Below the pieces are notes generated by a model. It was not told the DNA's origin. It made no database searches and was given only the letters and a program-made list of their open reading frames with translations. Both the position numbers and the translations under genes were made by a program. Below, in pieces: positions 53,245-62,099 of a stretch of 63,426 bases of DNA. The first letter of the stretch is position 1. The number at the start of each line of letters is the position of its first letter. Source of the stretch: Empedobacter sp036647415. Its GTDB lineage: Bacteria > Bacteroidota > Bacteroidia > Flavobacteriales > Weeksellaceae. Where the stretch lies: contig NZ_JAVXKG010000019.1 of NCBI RefSeq assembly GCF_036647415.1, positions 1-63,426 of the forward strand, given 5' to 3'.

Positions 53245-54216
53245 TTATTTCAAGCCTAATTTAGTTCGTGTACGTTTCAAAACTTTTTGTGCAACAACAC
53301 GCGCTTTTAAAGCTCCATTTTCTAAAAATGCTTCTAAAGTTGCTTTATCATTCATCAACTCATCAAAACGAATACGTGCATCGGCATATTTTTCTAAAAT
53401 AACTTCGTACAACGCTTGTTTTGCATGTCCGTAACCGTAACCACCATTCAAATAATTTTGACGCATTTCTTCTACTTGTTCTGGTGTAGCTAGTAATTTA
53501 TATAATGCAAAAACATTGTCTGTATCTGGATTTTTAGGATCTTCTAACGGTGTAGAATCTGTTTCGATAGACATTACTTGCTTACGCAATTGTTTCTCTG
53601 GCAAGAAAATATTGATGAAATTGTTTCTTGATTTTGACATTTTTTGACCATCTGTTCCTGGAACAATCATTACTTCTTCACTAATATTGGCATTAGGTAA
53701 TACAAAATTTTCGCCCATTTGGTGATTGAAACGAGAAGCCACATCACGTGTAATCTCTAAATGTTGCAATTGATCTTTTCCTACAGGAACAACATCTGCG
53801 TCGTACAATAATATATCCGCCGCCATCAAAATTGGATAAGTAAATAACCCCGCATTTACATCTGCCAAATAATCTGCTTTATCCTTGAAAGAATGTGCTA
53901 ATGTAAGACGCTGAAAAGGAAAAAAGTTTAACAAATACCACATTAATTCTGTCGTTTCAGTAACATCAGATTGACGATAAAAAACCACTTTTGATGGATC
54001 TAAACCTAATGCAAGCCATGTTGCAGCTGTTTCGTACGTATTTTGTTTTAAAACCTCAGCATCTTTAATTTGAGTTAAAGAATGTAAATCCGCAATAAAA
54101 ATAAATGAGTCATTTCCTTCAATTTCAGTTAAATCAATAGCTGGTGAAATTGCTCCTAAAATATTTCCTAAGTGCGGAGTTCCAGTTGCTTGAACTCCTG
54201 TAAGTATTCTTGGCAT
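53245..54216 (-). CDS. trpS: Tryptophanyl-tRNA synthetase
   Basis: A 323-residue class I synthetase that charges tRNA-Trp. The HIGH-type motif is PHLGN (residues 14-18), and the KMSKS loop is QKMSKSRNN. Other family features are VQATGTPHLG and YPILMAADILLYDADVVPVGKDQLQHLE. It has a promoter box about 22 nt upstream and no close partner. Confidence 0.96.
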   Translation of the reverse strand: MPRILTGVQATGTPHLGNILGAISPAIDLTEIEGNDSFIFIADLHSLTQIKDAEVLKQNTYETAATWLALGLDPSKVVFYRQSDVTETTELMWYLLNFFPFQRLTLAHSFKDKADYLADVNAGLFTYPILMAADILLYDADVVPVGKDQLQHLEITRDVASRFNHQMGENFVLPNANISEEVMIVPGTDGQKMSKSRNNFINIFLPEKQLRKQVMSIETDSTPLEDPKNPDTDNVFALYKLLATPEQVEEMRQNYLNGGYGYGHAKQALYEVILEKYADARIRFDELMNDKATLEAFLENGALKARVVAQKVLKRTRTKLGLK

Positions 54217-54237
54217 TTTGTTTAAAATTTAAGTGTA

Positions 54238-54245
54238 CAAAGATA
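54238..54245 (-). promoter_or_regulatory. Candidate -7 promoter box of trpS
   Basis: TATCTTTG on the minus strand, full match to TAnnTTTG, 22 nt before the ATG. Confidence 0.5.
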
Positions 54246-54327
54246 AACTTTAAACACGAAATGCACTAAATGTAAAGTGAAGTTTGTTGAATTAAATCTA
54301 AGAAGCAAATAAAAATCATATTTAGAG

Positions 54328-54984
54328 TTAAAACATCTTTCCTATTTGTTTGAATGGCCAAGCAATTGTTCTTCCTATATTTCCTGTAATTCTATTTCGT
54401 TTATAATGTTTAGTAATAACTTCACCTAAAAGAACATCACCTGTTTCAGTTTTTATATTCTGACATACAGAAGGATTTGTGAAAGTAAACTCTTTAACTC
54501 CATAGTTATCATATTCTAAAGTATAAGAATCTTGATTAATCGGGACCTTTATTTTAAACTCACCATTTTCATTTGTATATACAATATTTTTCGAGTTTTT
54601 AAGATTTACTGGAATATCATGTTCAGGAAAACCATTATCATCATTAATAATTCCTTGTACAACTATCGAATCATTTTCGGTTTGTGCTTTTGCAATTGTC
54701 GCAAAGCTTAAAAATCCAGCTAATGAAGAAAGTTTTACCCATTTTTTGGATTGATTTACTACAGAATGTGACGTTTCATAAGAATTAAATTGCTCTAAAT
54801 TTCTTGTTTTAATTTTCACACAAACCGTAGGATTCTTGTTCAAGAATGTTTTTAATTCTTTGAATGAATAATTATCCAAATCGTGCACACATTTTGAACA
54901 CAGCTCACAAAACTTTTGTTGAGTTGCTACATCCTGCATTTCTGCCCAATTCTGTTTGCATTTTTCTTCAATTTTAAGTTGCAT
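54328..54984 (-). CDS. Cys-rich N-domain plus carboxypeptidase-like regulatory domain protein
   Basis: 218 residues from the ATG at 54984. The N-terminus (CKQNWAEMQDVATQQKFCELCSKCVHDL) is a Cys-rich domain shared by many Bacteroidetes proteins (C...W..M......FC..C.K.V.D). A membrane-like helix follows (LSSLAGFLSFATIAKAQ), then a carboxypeptidase-regulatory-like beta-sandwich (VVQGIINDDNGFPEHDIPVNLKN...YTNENGEFKIKVP). The Cys domain would be cytosolic and the sandwich periplasmic. Function unknown. Confidence 0.8.
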   Translation of the reverse strand: MQLKIEEKCKQNWAEMQDVATQQKFCELCSKCVHDLDNYSFKELKTFLNKNPTVCVKIKTRNLEQFNSYETSHSVVNQSKKWVKLSSLAGFLSFATIAKAQTENDSIVVQGIINDDNGFPEHDIPVNLKNSKNIVYTNENGEFKIKVPINQDSYTLEYDNYGVKEFTFTNPSVCQNIKTETGDVLLGEVITKHYKRNRITGNIGRTIAWPFKQIGKMF

Positions 54985-55104
54985 AAAAACTGATATTTCA
55001 ATAAAGTTAAACTTTTTTTGAAAAATTTTCAAACCTCAACCAACCTTTTTGCAAAATCAAACATCTATAAAGAAAAAGAGTATTAACCTTAAATATAAAT
55101 TGAC

Positions 55105-56055
55105 ATGAAAAACAAAGCATTTTTAGACATTCTTTTCGAAAATCGAAACAAAGAATACGGCGCATATCAGTTAAGACAAATTGCTGATTACGATTTGATG
55201 AAATCTCTTTTTGTAGGAATTGGTATTGTTGCATTAATTACCGGTGGAACTATCTATGCAAATAATAGAACAATAAATGCAGAAACAATTACTGGAGAAC
55301 ACAAAGTAATAGTTGACGTTATTGATGTAACTCCTCCTGTAGAAAAGAAAAAAGAAATTGTTGTTCCTCCAAAAGAAGAACCCCCGATGGAGAAAAAAGT
55401 GATACAATTAGATACTGATCAAGCAAAGCATATTATTCCGACACCAACTGTGGATCCTAAAAAAGAGGAAACTGTAAAAAACGTGAAAGAACTTGAGAAA
55501 GTTGATTTAGGAACTTTTGAAAGAGATGGAGATCCTTCTAATGGTCAAACTGGTGGTGGTGAAGTAAGCGATACTGGAGAAAAAACTGGTGGACAAAACA
55601 CAAAAGCTCCAGAAGGACCTAAAGAATTTGTAAAACCTGTTGTTAATCCTAATGCAACAATCAATGCGAAACAAGCATCTGTAATGGCAATTTATCCTGG
55701 CTGTGAAAGCGAAAGCAAAAAAGGAAATAGTGCTTTAACAAAATGTATGAGTGACAAAATATCGAAAGAATTAGGTTACGAATTGAATGATTTTGCGGAA
55801 ACTGCTTCTCGAAATAACATTAATTCTGCGACTGCAAAAATGCAATTCGTGATTAGTAAAAATGGAGAAATTTCACAAGTAAAACCATTGAATGGAAGTA
55901 ATCAAGATTTAGGAAAAGAAGCAAAATCTGCTTTAGAACGAATCAATAAACAAATCTTGAGAAAAGGTAAAAAAATTACACCTGCAAAAGCACAAGATGG
56001 CTCTGATGCTAATTTGCTTTTCTCGATACCGGTAAAATTTCAGACAGCTGAATAA
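55105..56055 (+). CDS. TonB-like energy transducer
   Basis: A 316-residue protein in the TonB plan: a short cytosolic start (KNKAFLDILFENRNKEYGAYQLR), one membrane helix (LFVGIGIVALITGGTIYA), a Pro/Lys/Glu-rich periplasmic linker (VTPPVEKKKEIVVPPKEEPPMEKK), and a TonB_C-like end (ATAKMQFVISKNGEISQVKPLNGSNQDLGKEAKSALERI...FSIPVKFQ). It transmits proton-motive force to outer-membrane receptors. No exbB or exbD is adjacent. Confidence 0.87.
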   Translation: MKNKAFLDILFENRNKEYGAYQLRQIADYDLMKSLFVGIGIVALITGGTIYANNRTINAETITGEHKVIVDVIDVTPPVEKKKEIVVPPKEEPPMEKKVIQLDTDQAKHIIPTPTVDPKKEETVKNVKELEKVDLGTFERDGDPSNGQTGGGEVSDTGEKTGGQNTKAPEGPKEFVKPVVNPNATINAKQASVMAIYPGCESESKKGNSALTKCMSDKISKELGYELNDFAETASRNNINSATAKMQFVISKNGEISQVKPLNGSNQDLGKEAKSALERINKQILRKGKKITPAKAQDGSDANLLFSIPVKFQTAE

Positions 56056-56262
56056 ATAAATCACTTTTCTTTCTGAAACCATTGCATTCAAAAATTCTTT
56101 GTGTGCGATGGTTTCTTTGTGAAAAAAAAATAATTATTGGAGAAATCATTTTTCAAATCATCAAAAAATGAAGAATTCTTACCATAAAAAATCAAAAACA
56201 ACACATAAATTTTAATTTTTAGCATCGCTTCAATCAATAAAATTGTAACTTCGTCGCGAATT

Positions 56263-56457
56263 ATGAATAAGAGTATTGCATACGGATTGATTGGTTTCGG
56301 TTATTTTTTAATCGGAATTTTTACCTGGATATTTAAGTTTTTTATCATCAAATTAGACGATACAAAAGCTATGTTATTGGGAATTTTATTTATTGTTTAC
56401 GGCGCATTTCGTGTTTTTCGTGCTATAAAAGCTTATAAAAATGATCAAAAAAATTAG
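56263..56457 (+). CDS. Small two-helix membrane protein
   Basis: A 64-residue protein with two hydrophobic helices (YGLIGFGYFLIGIFTWIF and AMLLGILFIVYGAFRVF) and a basic tail. It overlaps the start of the PstS-like gene by 17 nt, so the two are co-translated. Function unknown. Confidence 0.75.
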   Translation: MNKSIAYGLIGFGYFLIGIFTWIFKFFIIKLDDTKAMLLGILFIVYGAFRVFRAIKAYKNDQKN

Positions 56458-57391
56458 TTTAATTGCTTTTGCAAGTTTAATTGCTTTTTCGTCTGTAAAT
56501 TGTAAAGACAAAGAAGCAAAAACAGAATTGGAAAAACAAGCTGACAAAACAGCTGTGAAACGTGCTTTGCACGAATATGGAAAATTAACAATAACGGTTG
56601 ATCCAAGTTTCAAGAATTTGGCACAAGCGTTTGCAGACATGTATATGGTTGATTATCCTGACGTGAAAATTACGGTAAACGAAGAAATAGAAGAAAAAGC
56701 AATAAAGGATTTTTATGAAGGTAAAATTCCACTATTGATGGTAAGTAAACCTCTTACAAAGGCACAACAACAACATTTATTTGAAAAAACAACAACTAAA
56801 TATATTTCGTCTGTAATTGCGTTAGACGCGACGGTTTTCATTACTTCTATAGATAATCCGGCGACTTCTGTAAGCATAAAAGATATAAAAGCGAATTTGT
56901 ATCAACCAAATCCGAAGATAAATTTTGTGTACGATCATCCCAATTCTGCAAATTACAATACGGTAAATGAACGACTGAAATTAACTGTTGCAAAAGATCA
57001 AAAAGTAACTGCAATGGGAGATGCTGAAAAGGTTATCGACTATGTGCAAAAAGATAAAAACGCAATCGGAATTATTGGATTGAATGTTTTGAGTGATAAA
57101 GGAAATCCAAAAATTGAGGAATATCTGAAACATGTCAAAATTTTGAATGTTGTAGATGATAAAGGAAAAGAGACTGCGCCTACTATTCCGAATATGAGAA
57201 ATGGTATTTATCCTTTTTACCGCTTAATTTATATTTTGAAAAATGAAGTAGGTTTCGGAATTGGAGCTGGTTTTTCGAGATTTGCAGGTTCGCAGCGAGG
57301 ACAAAAAATTGTAACGCGCGAAAGTCTACAACCTTATTTTATTTTTAAAAGAGATGTACAAATTAATAATTTACAACAACCCATACAATAA
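56441..57391 (+). CDS. PstS-like phosphate-binding lipoprotein
   Basis: A 316-residue lipoprotein (lipobox SVNC, Cys21). The mature part has the substrate-binding fold of PstS (LTITVDPSFKNLAQAFADMYMVDYPDVKITVNEE opening, VIALDATVFITS, FVYDHPNSANYNTVNERL, KNAIGIIGLNVLSD). No pstCAB genes are near, so it may work as a stand-alone binding or sensor lipoprotein. A terminator follows. Confidence 0.85.
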   Translation: MIKKISLIAFASLIAFSSVNCKDKEAKTELEKQADKTAVKRALHEYGKLTITVDPSFKNLAQAFADMYMVDYPDVKITVNEEIEEKAIKDFYEGKIPLLMVSKPLTKAQQQHLFEKTTTKYISSVIALDATVFITSIDNPATSVSIKDIKANLYQPNPKINFVYDHPNSANYNTVNERLKLTVAKDQKVTAMGDAEKVIDYVQKDKNAIGIIGLNVLSDKGNPKIEEYLKHVKILNVVDDKGKETAPTIPNMRNGIYPFYRLIYILKNEVGFGIGAGFSRFAGSQRGQKIVTRESLQPYFIFKRDVQINNLQQPIQ

Positions 57392-57395
57392 CAAC

Positions 57396-57420
57396 AAAAC
57401 CTTCCAAATTGGAAGGTTTT
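57396..57420 (+). terminator. Terminator of the PstS-like gene
   Basis: AAAACCTTCCAA and TTGGAAGGTTTT are perfectly inverted around a single base, closing as a 10-bp stem with a small loop, with T-rich sequence after it. Confidence 0.75.
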
Positions 57421-57449
57421 ATTGTTTAATCTATATAAAATAATATTTT

Positions 57450-57872
57450 TTATAATAAAATTTGATTTATATGATGTTTTAAATGTTTTACATAATCAAC
57501 GATTAAAAATTCTAAACTTACATTATTACAATTTCTATCTATTACTTTTTTATCAACAACTTGTTGAAATAAAAACAAAATTTGTGTATTTAAAGAAACC
57601 CATAGATTAATCAGTTGAACTATATCTGAATTATTATAATTTGCATATTTAACATAGTTATTTTGATTATAAAATAATTGTGGATTATCTTCAAATTGAG
57701 CTTTAATAATTCTTAAATAATTTATTATAGCACTATCAATTAAGTGTCCCAAAATTTCATTTTCACTCCATTTATTTTCAAGTTTTAGAGTAAATCGATT
57801 ATTATTAATTTCTGAAATTTGTTTAGGAAAAATGTTAATTATATTTTCAAATTCAACAATTACATCGTTCAT
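57450..57872 (-). CDS. DinB-fold (DinB_2-like) protein
   Basis: A 140-residue helical protein of the DinB/YfiT metal-binding four-helix fold. It has WSENEILGHLIDSAIINYLRI and DYVKHLKHHINQIL, with the histidines that bind a metal ion in this fold. It is unrelated to DNA polymerase IV despite the name. Family members are often thiol-transferases or stress proteins; the role here is unknown. Confidence 0.82.
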   Translation of the reverse strand: MNDVIVEFENIINIFPKQISEINNNRFTLKLENKWSENEILGHLIDSAIINYLRIIKAQFEDNPQLFYNQNNYVKYANYNNSDIVQLINLWVSLNTQILFLFQQVVDKKVIDRNCNNVSLEFLIVDYVKHLKHHINQILL

Positions 57873-57898
57873 TATTACTTTATTTTCTTCATATAAAA

Positions 57899-58858
57899 TT
57901 ACTCAAAACGTTCTCCCCACGGATTTTGAAGATCAAAACCTAAGCTAAATAACATTCCGTTTTTGCGTCCATCAACTTGATAATCTGACAAACCAATATC
58001 ATACGAAATTCCAGCTTTTAAAGCGCCAACTTTAAATTTCAAAATTGGAGAAATAAACAACGGATTACTGTTCTTAGAATCCATTCCTTGCTTGTATCCT
58101 ACTCCAATTCCTACACCTTGTCCATTATCGCCAAAACCAATATGCGACATCAAATTGATATCCAAATGACGCTCTGAACTCGAATTCATATTATACACCA
58201 AAGATGGCTCTAACTGAATTCCTTCGGCAACAGCCCATTTGTATCCAAAATTAAAATAATACCACGTTGGTAAAGGCTCTATATTGTTGACATAATATAT
58301 ATTTTGAGAAAGTGGAATATCCAAAACAGAAACTCCTCCAAAAAAGCCTGCATATTTGAATGACAAACCTAAATTAACAAAAAATGTAGAATATTTATCT
58401 TCTTGTAAAGCAGGATCGTTGGGATCTTCTGCTACAACTTTAGAAAAATCAAAACGTTGAGAAACATTAGACGCTCCAGCTCCAAAAGAGAAAACCGAAG
58501 GTTCATCAAAATCGTATCCTCTATCTTCTAATGAAATATGATAAGCGGCTGTTAAACCAAATCCCGTCATTTTTACAGCTCCGTTTCGGTCATTAAAAAA
58601 TGATGCTCCAATTGCTAAACGATCAATAATAATTCCGTGTGCACTTACCGTTTGTGTACTTGGACTTTCAGGCAAATCGTCCCATTGATTACGGTGCGTA
58701 CCTGAAATAGAAATTATATTTGGATCTTGTCCTGCGTACGAAGGATTAATCAACATTTTATCGCTTACCAAATAATGGTTATAAAATGGTAACCCTTGTT
58801 GTGCTTCTACTTTCGATAAAGAAAATAATGCAATGATTATAAGTGATAATTTTTTCAT
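57899..58858 (-). CDS. PorP/SprF-family outer-membrane protein
   Basis: A 319-residue protein with a signal peptide (MKKLSLIIIALFSLSKVEAQ) followed by the family opening (GLPFYNHYLVSDKMLINPSYAG...ISGTHRNQWDDLPESPSTQTVSAHG). It would form a beta-barrel. SprF-type proteins are needed for secretion or anchoring of large type B type IX substrates encoded next to them. It follows the giant protein gene at 58876 by 17 nt, fitting that pair. Confidence 0.92.
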   Translation of the reverse strand: MKKLSLIIIALFSLSKVEAQQGLPFYNHYLVSDKMLINPSYAGQDPNIISISGTHRNQWDDLPESPSTQTVSAHGIIIDRLAIGASFFNDRNGAVKMTGFGLTAAYHISLEDRGYDFDEPSVFSFGAGASNVSQRFDFSKVVAEDPNDPALQEDKYSTFFVNLGLSFKYAGFFGGVSVLDIPLSQNIYYVNNIEPLPTWYYFNFGYKWAVAEGIQLEPSLVYNMNSSSERHLDINLMSHIGFGDNGQGVGIGVGYKQGMDSKNSNPLFISPILKFKVGALKAGISYDIGLSDYQVDGRKNGMLFSLGFDLQNPWGERFE

Positions 58859-58875
58859 AAAAATATTTCGATCAA

Positions 58876-61800
58876 CTAGTTGATTTTACGTTTAACTAAT
58901 ATACTACCAGAATACTGTACTTGTAATATATCTGATTCGCCAATCGGCTCTAAAAGATACCAATATGTTCCGTCTAGAACTGGTTTACCTAAATGCATAC
59001 CGTCCCATTTTATAATATCGATTCCCTCTCTATTTAAAATTTGTTTTCCGTAACGGTCAAAAATAATCAATCTATATGAGTTTGTTGTATCATTTACTTT
59101 TCCATTTTTTGTCATTGGTTGCCAAAAATCATTTTTCCCATCATTATTTGGTGAAATAAAACTTGGCAATGCTAAATAAGTAATATTAGTAAAAGTTGAA
59201 ATTCCACAATTATTCAATCTTACTTTTACCGTAAAATTATTGTTGATTATATTATCTGGAATAATTAATTCGTTATTTGTTTGCCAATTCACGACGATAT
59301 TTCCTCTATCATCAAACAACGCATATTCTAATTTACCCGACCCTTTTGCAGTAACCACAATACTTTTTTCGGTAACTGTAATTTTCTCAAGAGTTGGTAA
59401 TGGAGAACTTTCTACAACTAAGGTTTTAACGACAGAACATCCAGTCAATTTATCTTCTATCGTAATTTTATACGTTCCTATTTCAAGATTAAAATAATCA
59501 ATTCCAGAAATTTTTTCGCCATCTGCCTTTTCTACAATATAATTATAATTTGCATAATTAGTTTGTGTTGTAAAGTCAAGTTCAAATAATGTATCTGTAC
59601 AAATAGAACCTTTTGCTGGAACAGTAATCGTTGGTAAACCATTTTTCTGATAAAAGAATTTGATAGTAACCGTTCCACAATAATTTGGATCTTCAAAAAC
59701 AACCTCAACAAAACCATCATTAGAATTGAACATTCCAAAAATTTGATCAACCGTAGATTTTGCAACTAAAGTTGGATATTTTAATTTGATATAATCTAAA
59801 TTATTCTGAATTTGAGTTTTTGCCGCTTGCGTATTGTCTTCGCAATAGACAATTTTATGTGTTAAATTATTGCTTTCGATATCTGCTCGATCAACTATTA
59901 AATCAGGCTTTTTATTGATGACGATAATTTTTTCAACAGAACAATTATTGTCCATTTTATTCTTAAAAATAACTTTTATTTCAGTTTTCCCACTTGCATC
60001 AAAAGTTAATGGAGTTGAATTACTATGCAAAATTTGATAATCGTAATTTGTAATTGAAGTCGCTCCAAATAAATCACTTAAAACTTGTGAATTAATTGTA
60101 ATCAAATTATTACAATCAGCTTTCAGCTCTTTCGAAGCATTTGGAACATTTGGTTTTGTAATGACTTGCAACGTTAATTGCATTTCATCAGACCAACACG
60201 ATTCTCCTGTTTTTTGAACTCTGAATCTAATTGTTTTGAATTGATTATCACCAAGTGTTTCATTTGAAATCCCTTGAAATGCAGCAACTGAAGTTCCTAA
60301 AACTGTTTTTAAATGATTTTCAATTTCTGAAACTGTAAAAGTATGACCTGCTCCTACTTCAACACATGTAGACTTTAGAGTTGGAATATTATCAACTTTC
60401 ACAAAAGTTGATTTATCTAAATTAAACGTTAAGTCAACTTCTGTATCACAAATTGTGTTTCCATTATCAACAGCTAAAGCTTTTACGATAATTTTTCCGT
60501 TAACTGTTGTTTTAATATAAGTGTATAAATCTGTGATTGGCGTTAAACCATCAGCTTGAAAATATTTTAATTTATACGAATTACCGTTCTGAATTGTATT
60601 AATTGCATTATCTACATGAGTTTGCGTAAAATCATCTAAACATATAGTAGAAATTGTTGTAGGAATAATATTGGCTGGAGAAGTTTTGGTAACAACAAAA
60701 TCGATTTCATTACTTTCGCAACCAGCAGTTTTTGATTTCACTTTTACTTTATATGTTAAAGTTGATGTAATAGGAGTCGAAGTTCCGTCAGTAATTGGAG
60801 AACCGCTTAGTGTAACAATTAAATCATAATCATTTTTAGAAAAACCTATTTTCGTAAAAATCTGATCAAAATTTATTTTATAATTTGAATCGCATGTAAC
60901 ATCTGAAATATTTCCTGCTAAAACTGGTGTTCCTTGTTTTACTTGAATCGTCTTTTCTACCGAATCTACAGGACACGTTCCGTTATAAGAAACAATAATT
61001 TTGAGATCTGTAATACCTCCAGCTGTTAAATTAATTGTAGAATTTTCTACAAAAGCAGTTCCATTTACTGTTTTTATTTTATAATTAGAAAGATTAGTTC
61101 CCGATGGAAAAAGTAAATTTAGAAGTGTATTTTCTTTCAATGTATAATTCAATGTACACTCAAAAACTTGATTAATTGTAGCATTAAAATTAAATACATG
61201 CTCTGGAATAAATTTTAATGGAATATCGTAAATGTATTTTAAACTACCCGAAGCATCACGTACTTGCGCATAAATTGTTGTATCCGAATTAAAAGATGTT
61301 CCTGCAGGAATCTCAGAACTAAATGTTCCATCTGTATACAATTTGATATCTGATAAACTAGAATCTGTTTTTATCGCATCAACAACCTGCTGATAAGTAT
61401 AAGATTGTCCCGAACATAAATTATTAAAAGTAGTTATCGTTCTTTCTTCTGCTACATTTACTTTAATATCAAATAAATCTGTAGAATTTAGACCATAAAC
61501 AGCAATTACAATTGTTTCATTTTTCTTTAATAATTCCGTTCCGTTAAAAGAATTCACATATCCATTTCCAGCCTCATACTCACAGTTTCCAATCTCACCA
61601 TCTTTCATTCCTTTTGTTAGTATAGATTTATTGTAAACAGATCGATTTCCAGGAATCGTTCCCCCTCTATCAAAAATAGCAGTTGGTTGCTTATCAGCAG
61701 AAAGTTTCCAAACAATAAAATTAAAATCTGGTTTTGTTGCAATCAAATCAAATGCAAAAGTCATATCAAACCCTGCTTTGAAAGAATAATATTTATATAC

Positions 61801-61983
61801 ATCTGAAAATTGAAAATTACAACCTAGCCCTATTGGTGTTGTTGCTCCAAATACCTGAGTATGTGTTTCTAATTTCTCTCCATTAAATGTAAAACCTCCT
61901 GCTAATGGATGTATTGTAGGATAAGTCTGTCCAAAAACAGTCAAATTCATCATCAACAAAAACAAGTAAAATATCTTTTTCAT
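58876..61983 (-). CDS. Giant type IX-secreted protein with type B (gliding-motility) sorting domain
   Basis: 1035 residues from the ATG at 61983, which starts the signal peptide (MKKIFYLFLLMMNLTVFGQ); a frame extension upstream to 62016 is rejected. The body is a series of Thr/Val/Asn-rich Ig-like repeats, each with cysteine pairs (for example CSVEKIIVINKKPDL, CTLNYTLKENTLLNLLFP). The C-terminus is the CHU_C/gliding-motility type B sorting domain (LPSFISPNNDGKNDFWQPM...YRLIIFDRYGKQILNREG...WDGMHLGKPVLDGTYWYLL). It is probably a surface adhesin or matrix component. Its secretion partner is the PorP/SprF gene downstream. Confidence 0.92.
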   Translation of the reverse strand: MKKIFYLFLLMMNLTVFGQTYPTIHPLAGGFTFNGEKLETHTQVFGATTPIGLGCNFQFSDVYKYYSFKAGFDMTFAFDLIATKPDFNFIVWKLSADKQPTAIFDRGGTIPGNRSVYNKSILTKGMKDGEIGNCEYEAGNGYVNSFNGTELLKKNETIVIAVYGLNSTDLFDIKVNVAEERTITTFNNLCSGQSYTYQQVVDAIKTDSSLSDIKLYTDGTFSSEIPAGTSFNSDTTIYAQVRDASGSLKYIYDIPLKFIPEHVFNFNATINQVFECTLNYTLKENTLLNLLFPSGTNLSNYKIKTVNGTAFVENSTINLTAGGITDLKIIVSYNGTCPVDSVEKTIQVKQGTPVLAGNISDVTCDSNYKINFDQIFTKIGFSKNDYDLIVTLSGSPITDGTSTPITSTLTYKVKVKSKTAGCESNEIDFVVTKTSPANIIPTTISTICLDDFTQTHVDNAINTIQNGNSYKLKYFQADGLTPITDLYTYIKTTVNGKIIVKALAVDNGNTICDTEVDLTFNLDKSTFVKVDNIPTLKSTCVEVGAGHTFTVSEIENHLKTVLGTSVAAFQGISNETLGDNQFKTIRFRVQKTGESCWSDEMQLTLQVITKPNVPNASKELKADCNNLITINSQVLSDLFGATSITNYDYQILHSNSTPLTFDASGKTEIKVIFKNKMDNNCSVEKIIVINKKPDLIVDRADIESNNLTHKIVYCEDNTQAAKTQIQNNLDYIKLKYPTLVAKSTVDQIFGMFNSNDGFVEVVFEDPNYCGTVTIKFFYQKNGLPTITVPAKGSICTDTLFELDFTTQTNYANYNYIVEKADGEKISGIDYFNLEIGTYKITIEDKLTGCSVVKTLVVESSPLPTLEKITVTEKSIVVTAKGSGKLEYALFDDRGNIVVNWQTNNELIIPDNIINNNFTVKVRLNNCGISTFTNITYLALPSFISPNNDGKNDFWQPMTKNGKVNDTTNSYRLIIFDRYGKQILNREGIDIIKWDGMHLGKPVLDGTYWYLLEPIGESDILQVQYSGSILVKRKIN

Positions 61984-62070
61984 AGGTCGTTCTTCATCTA
62001 TTTTATAATAACGCAATTTAGTTTTAAATATTCTATTCCTGATAATGTTTCGTGTTTTCTACAGATAAGC

Positions 62071-62078
62071 TATCTTTG
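62071..62078 (+). promoter_or_regulatory. Candidate -7 promoter box of prfC
   Basis: TATCTTTG, matching TAnnTTTG, 21 nt before the prfC ATG. Confidence 0.5.
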
Positions 62079-62099
62079 CAACCTGAAAATTTGATTAAA

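Noticed and set aside
57450..57872. DinB-fold gene as a second DNA polymerase IV
   Set aside because: The sequence is a small four-helix metal-binding fold and has none of the polymerase motifs; the shared name is historical.
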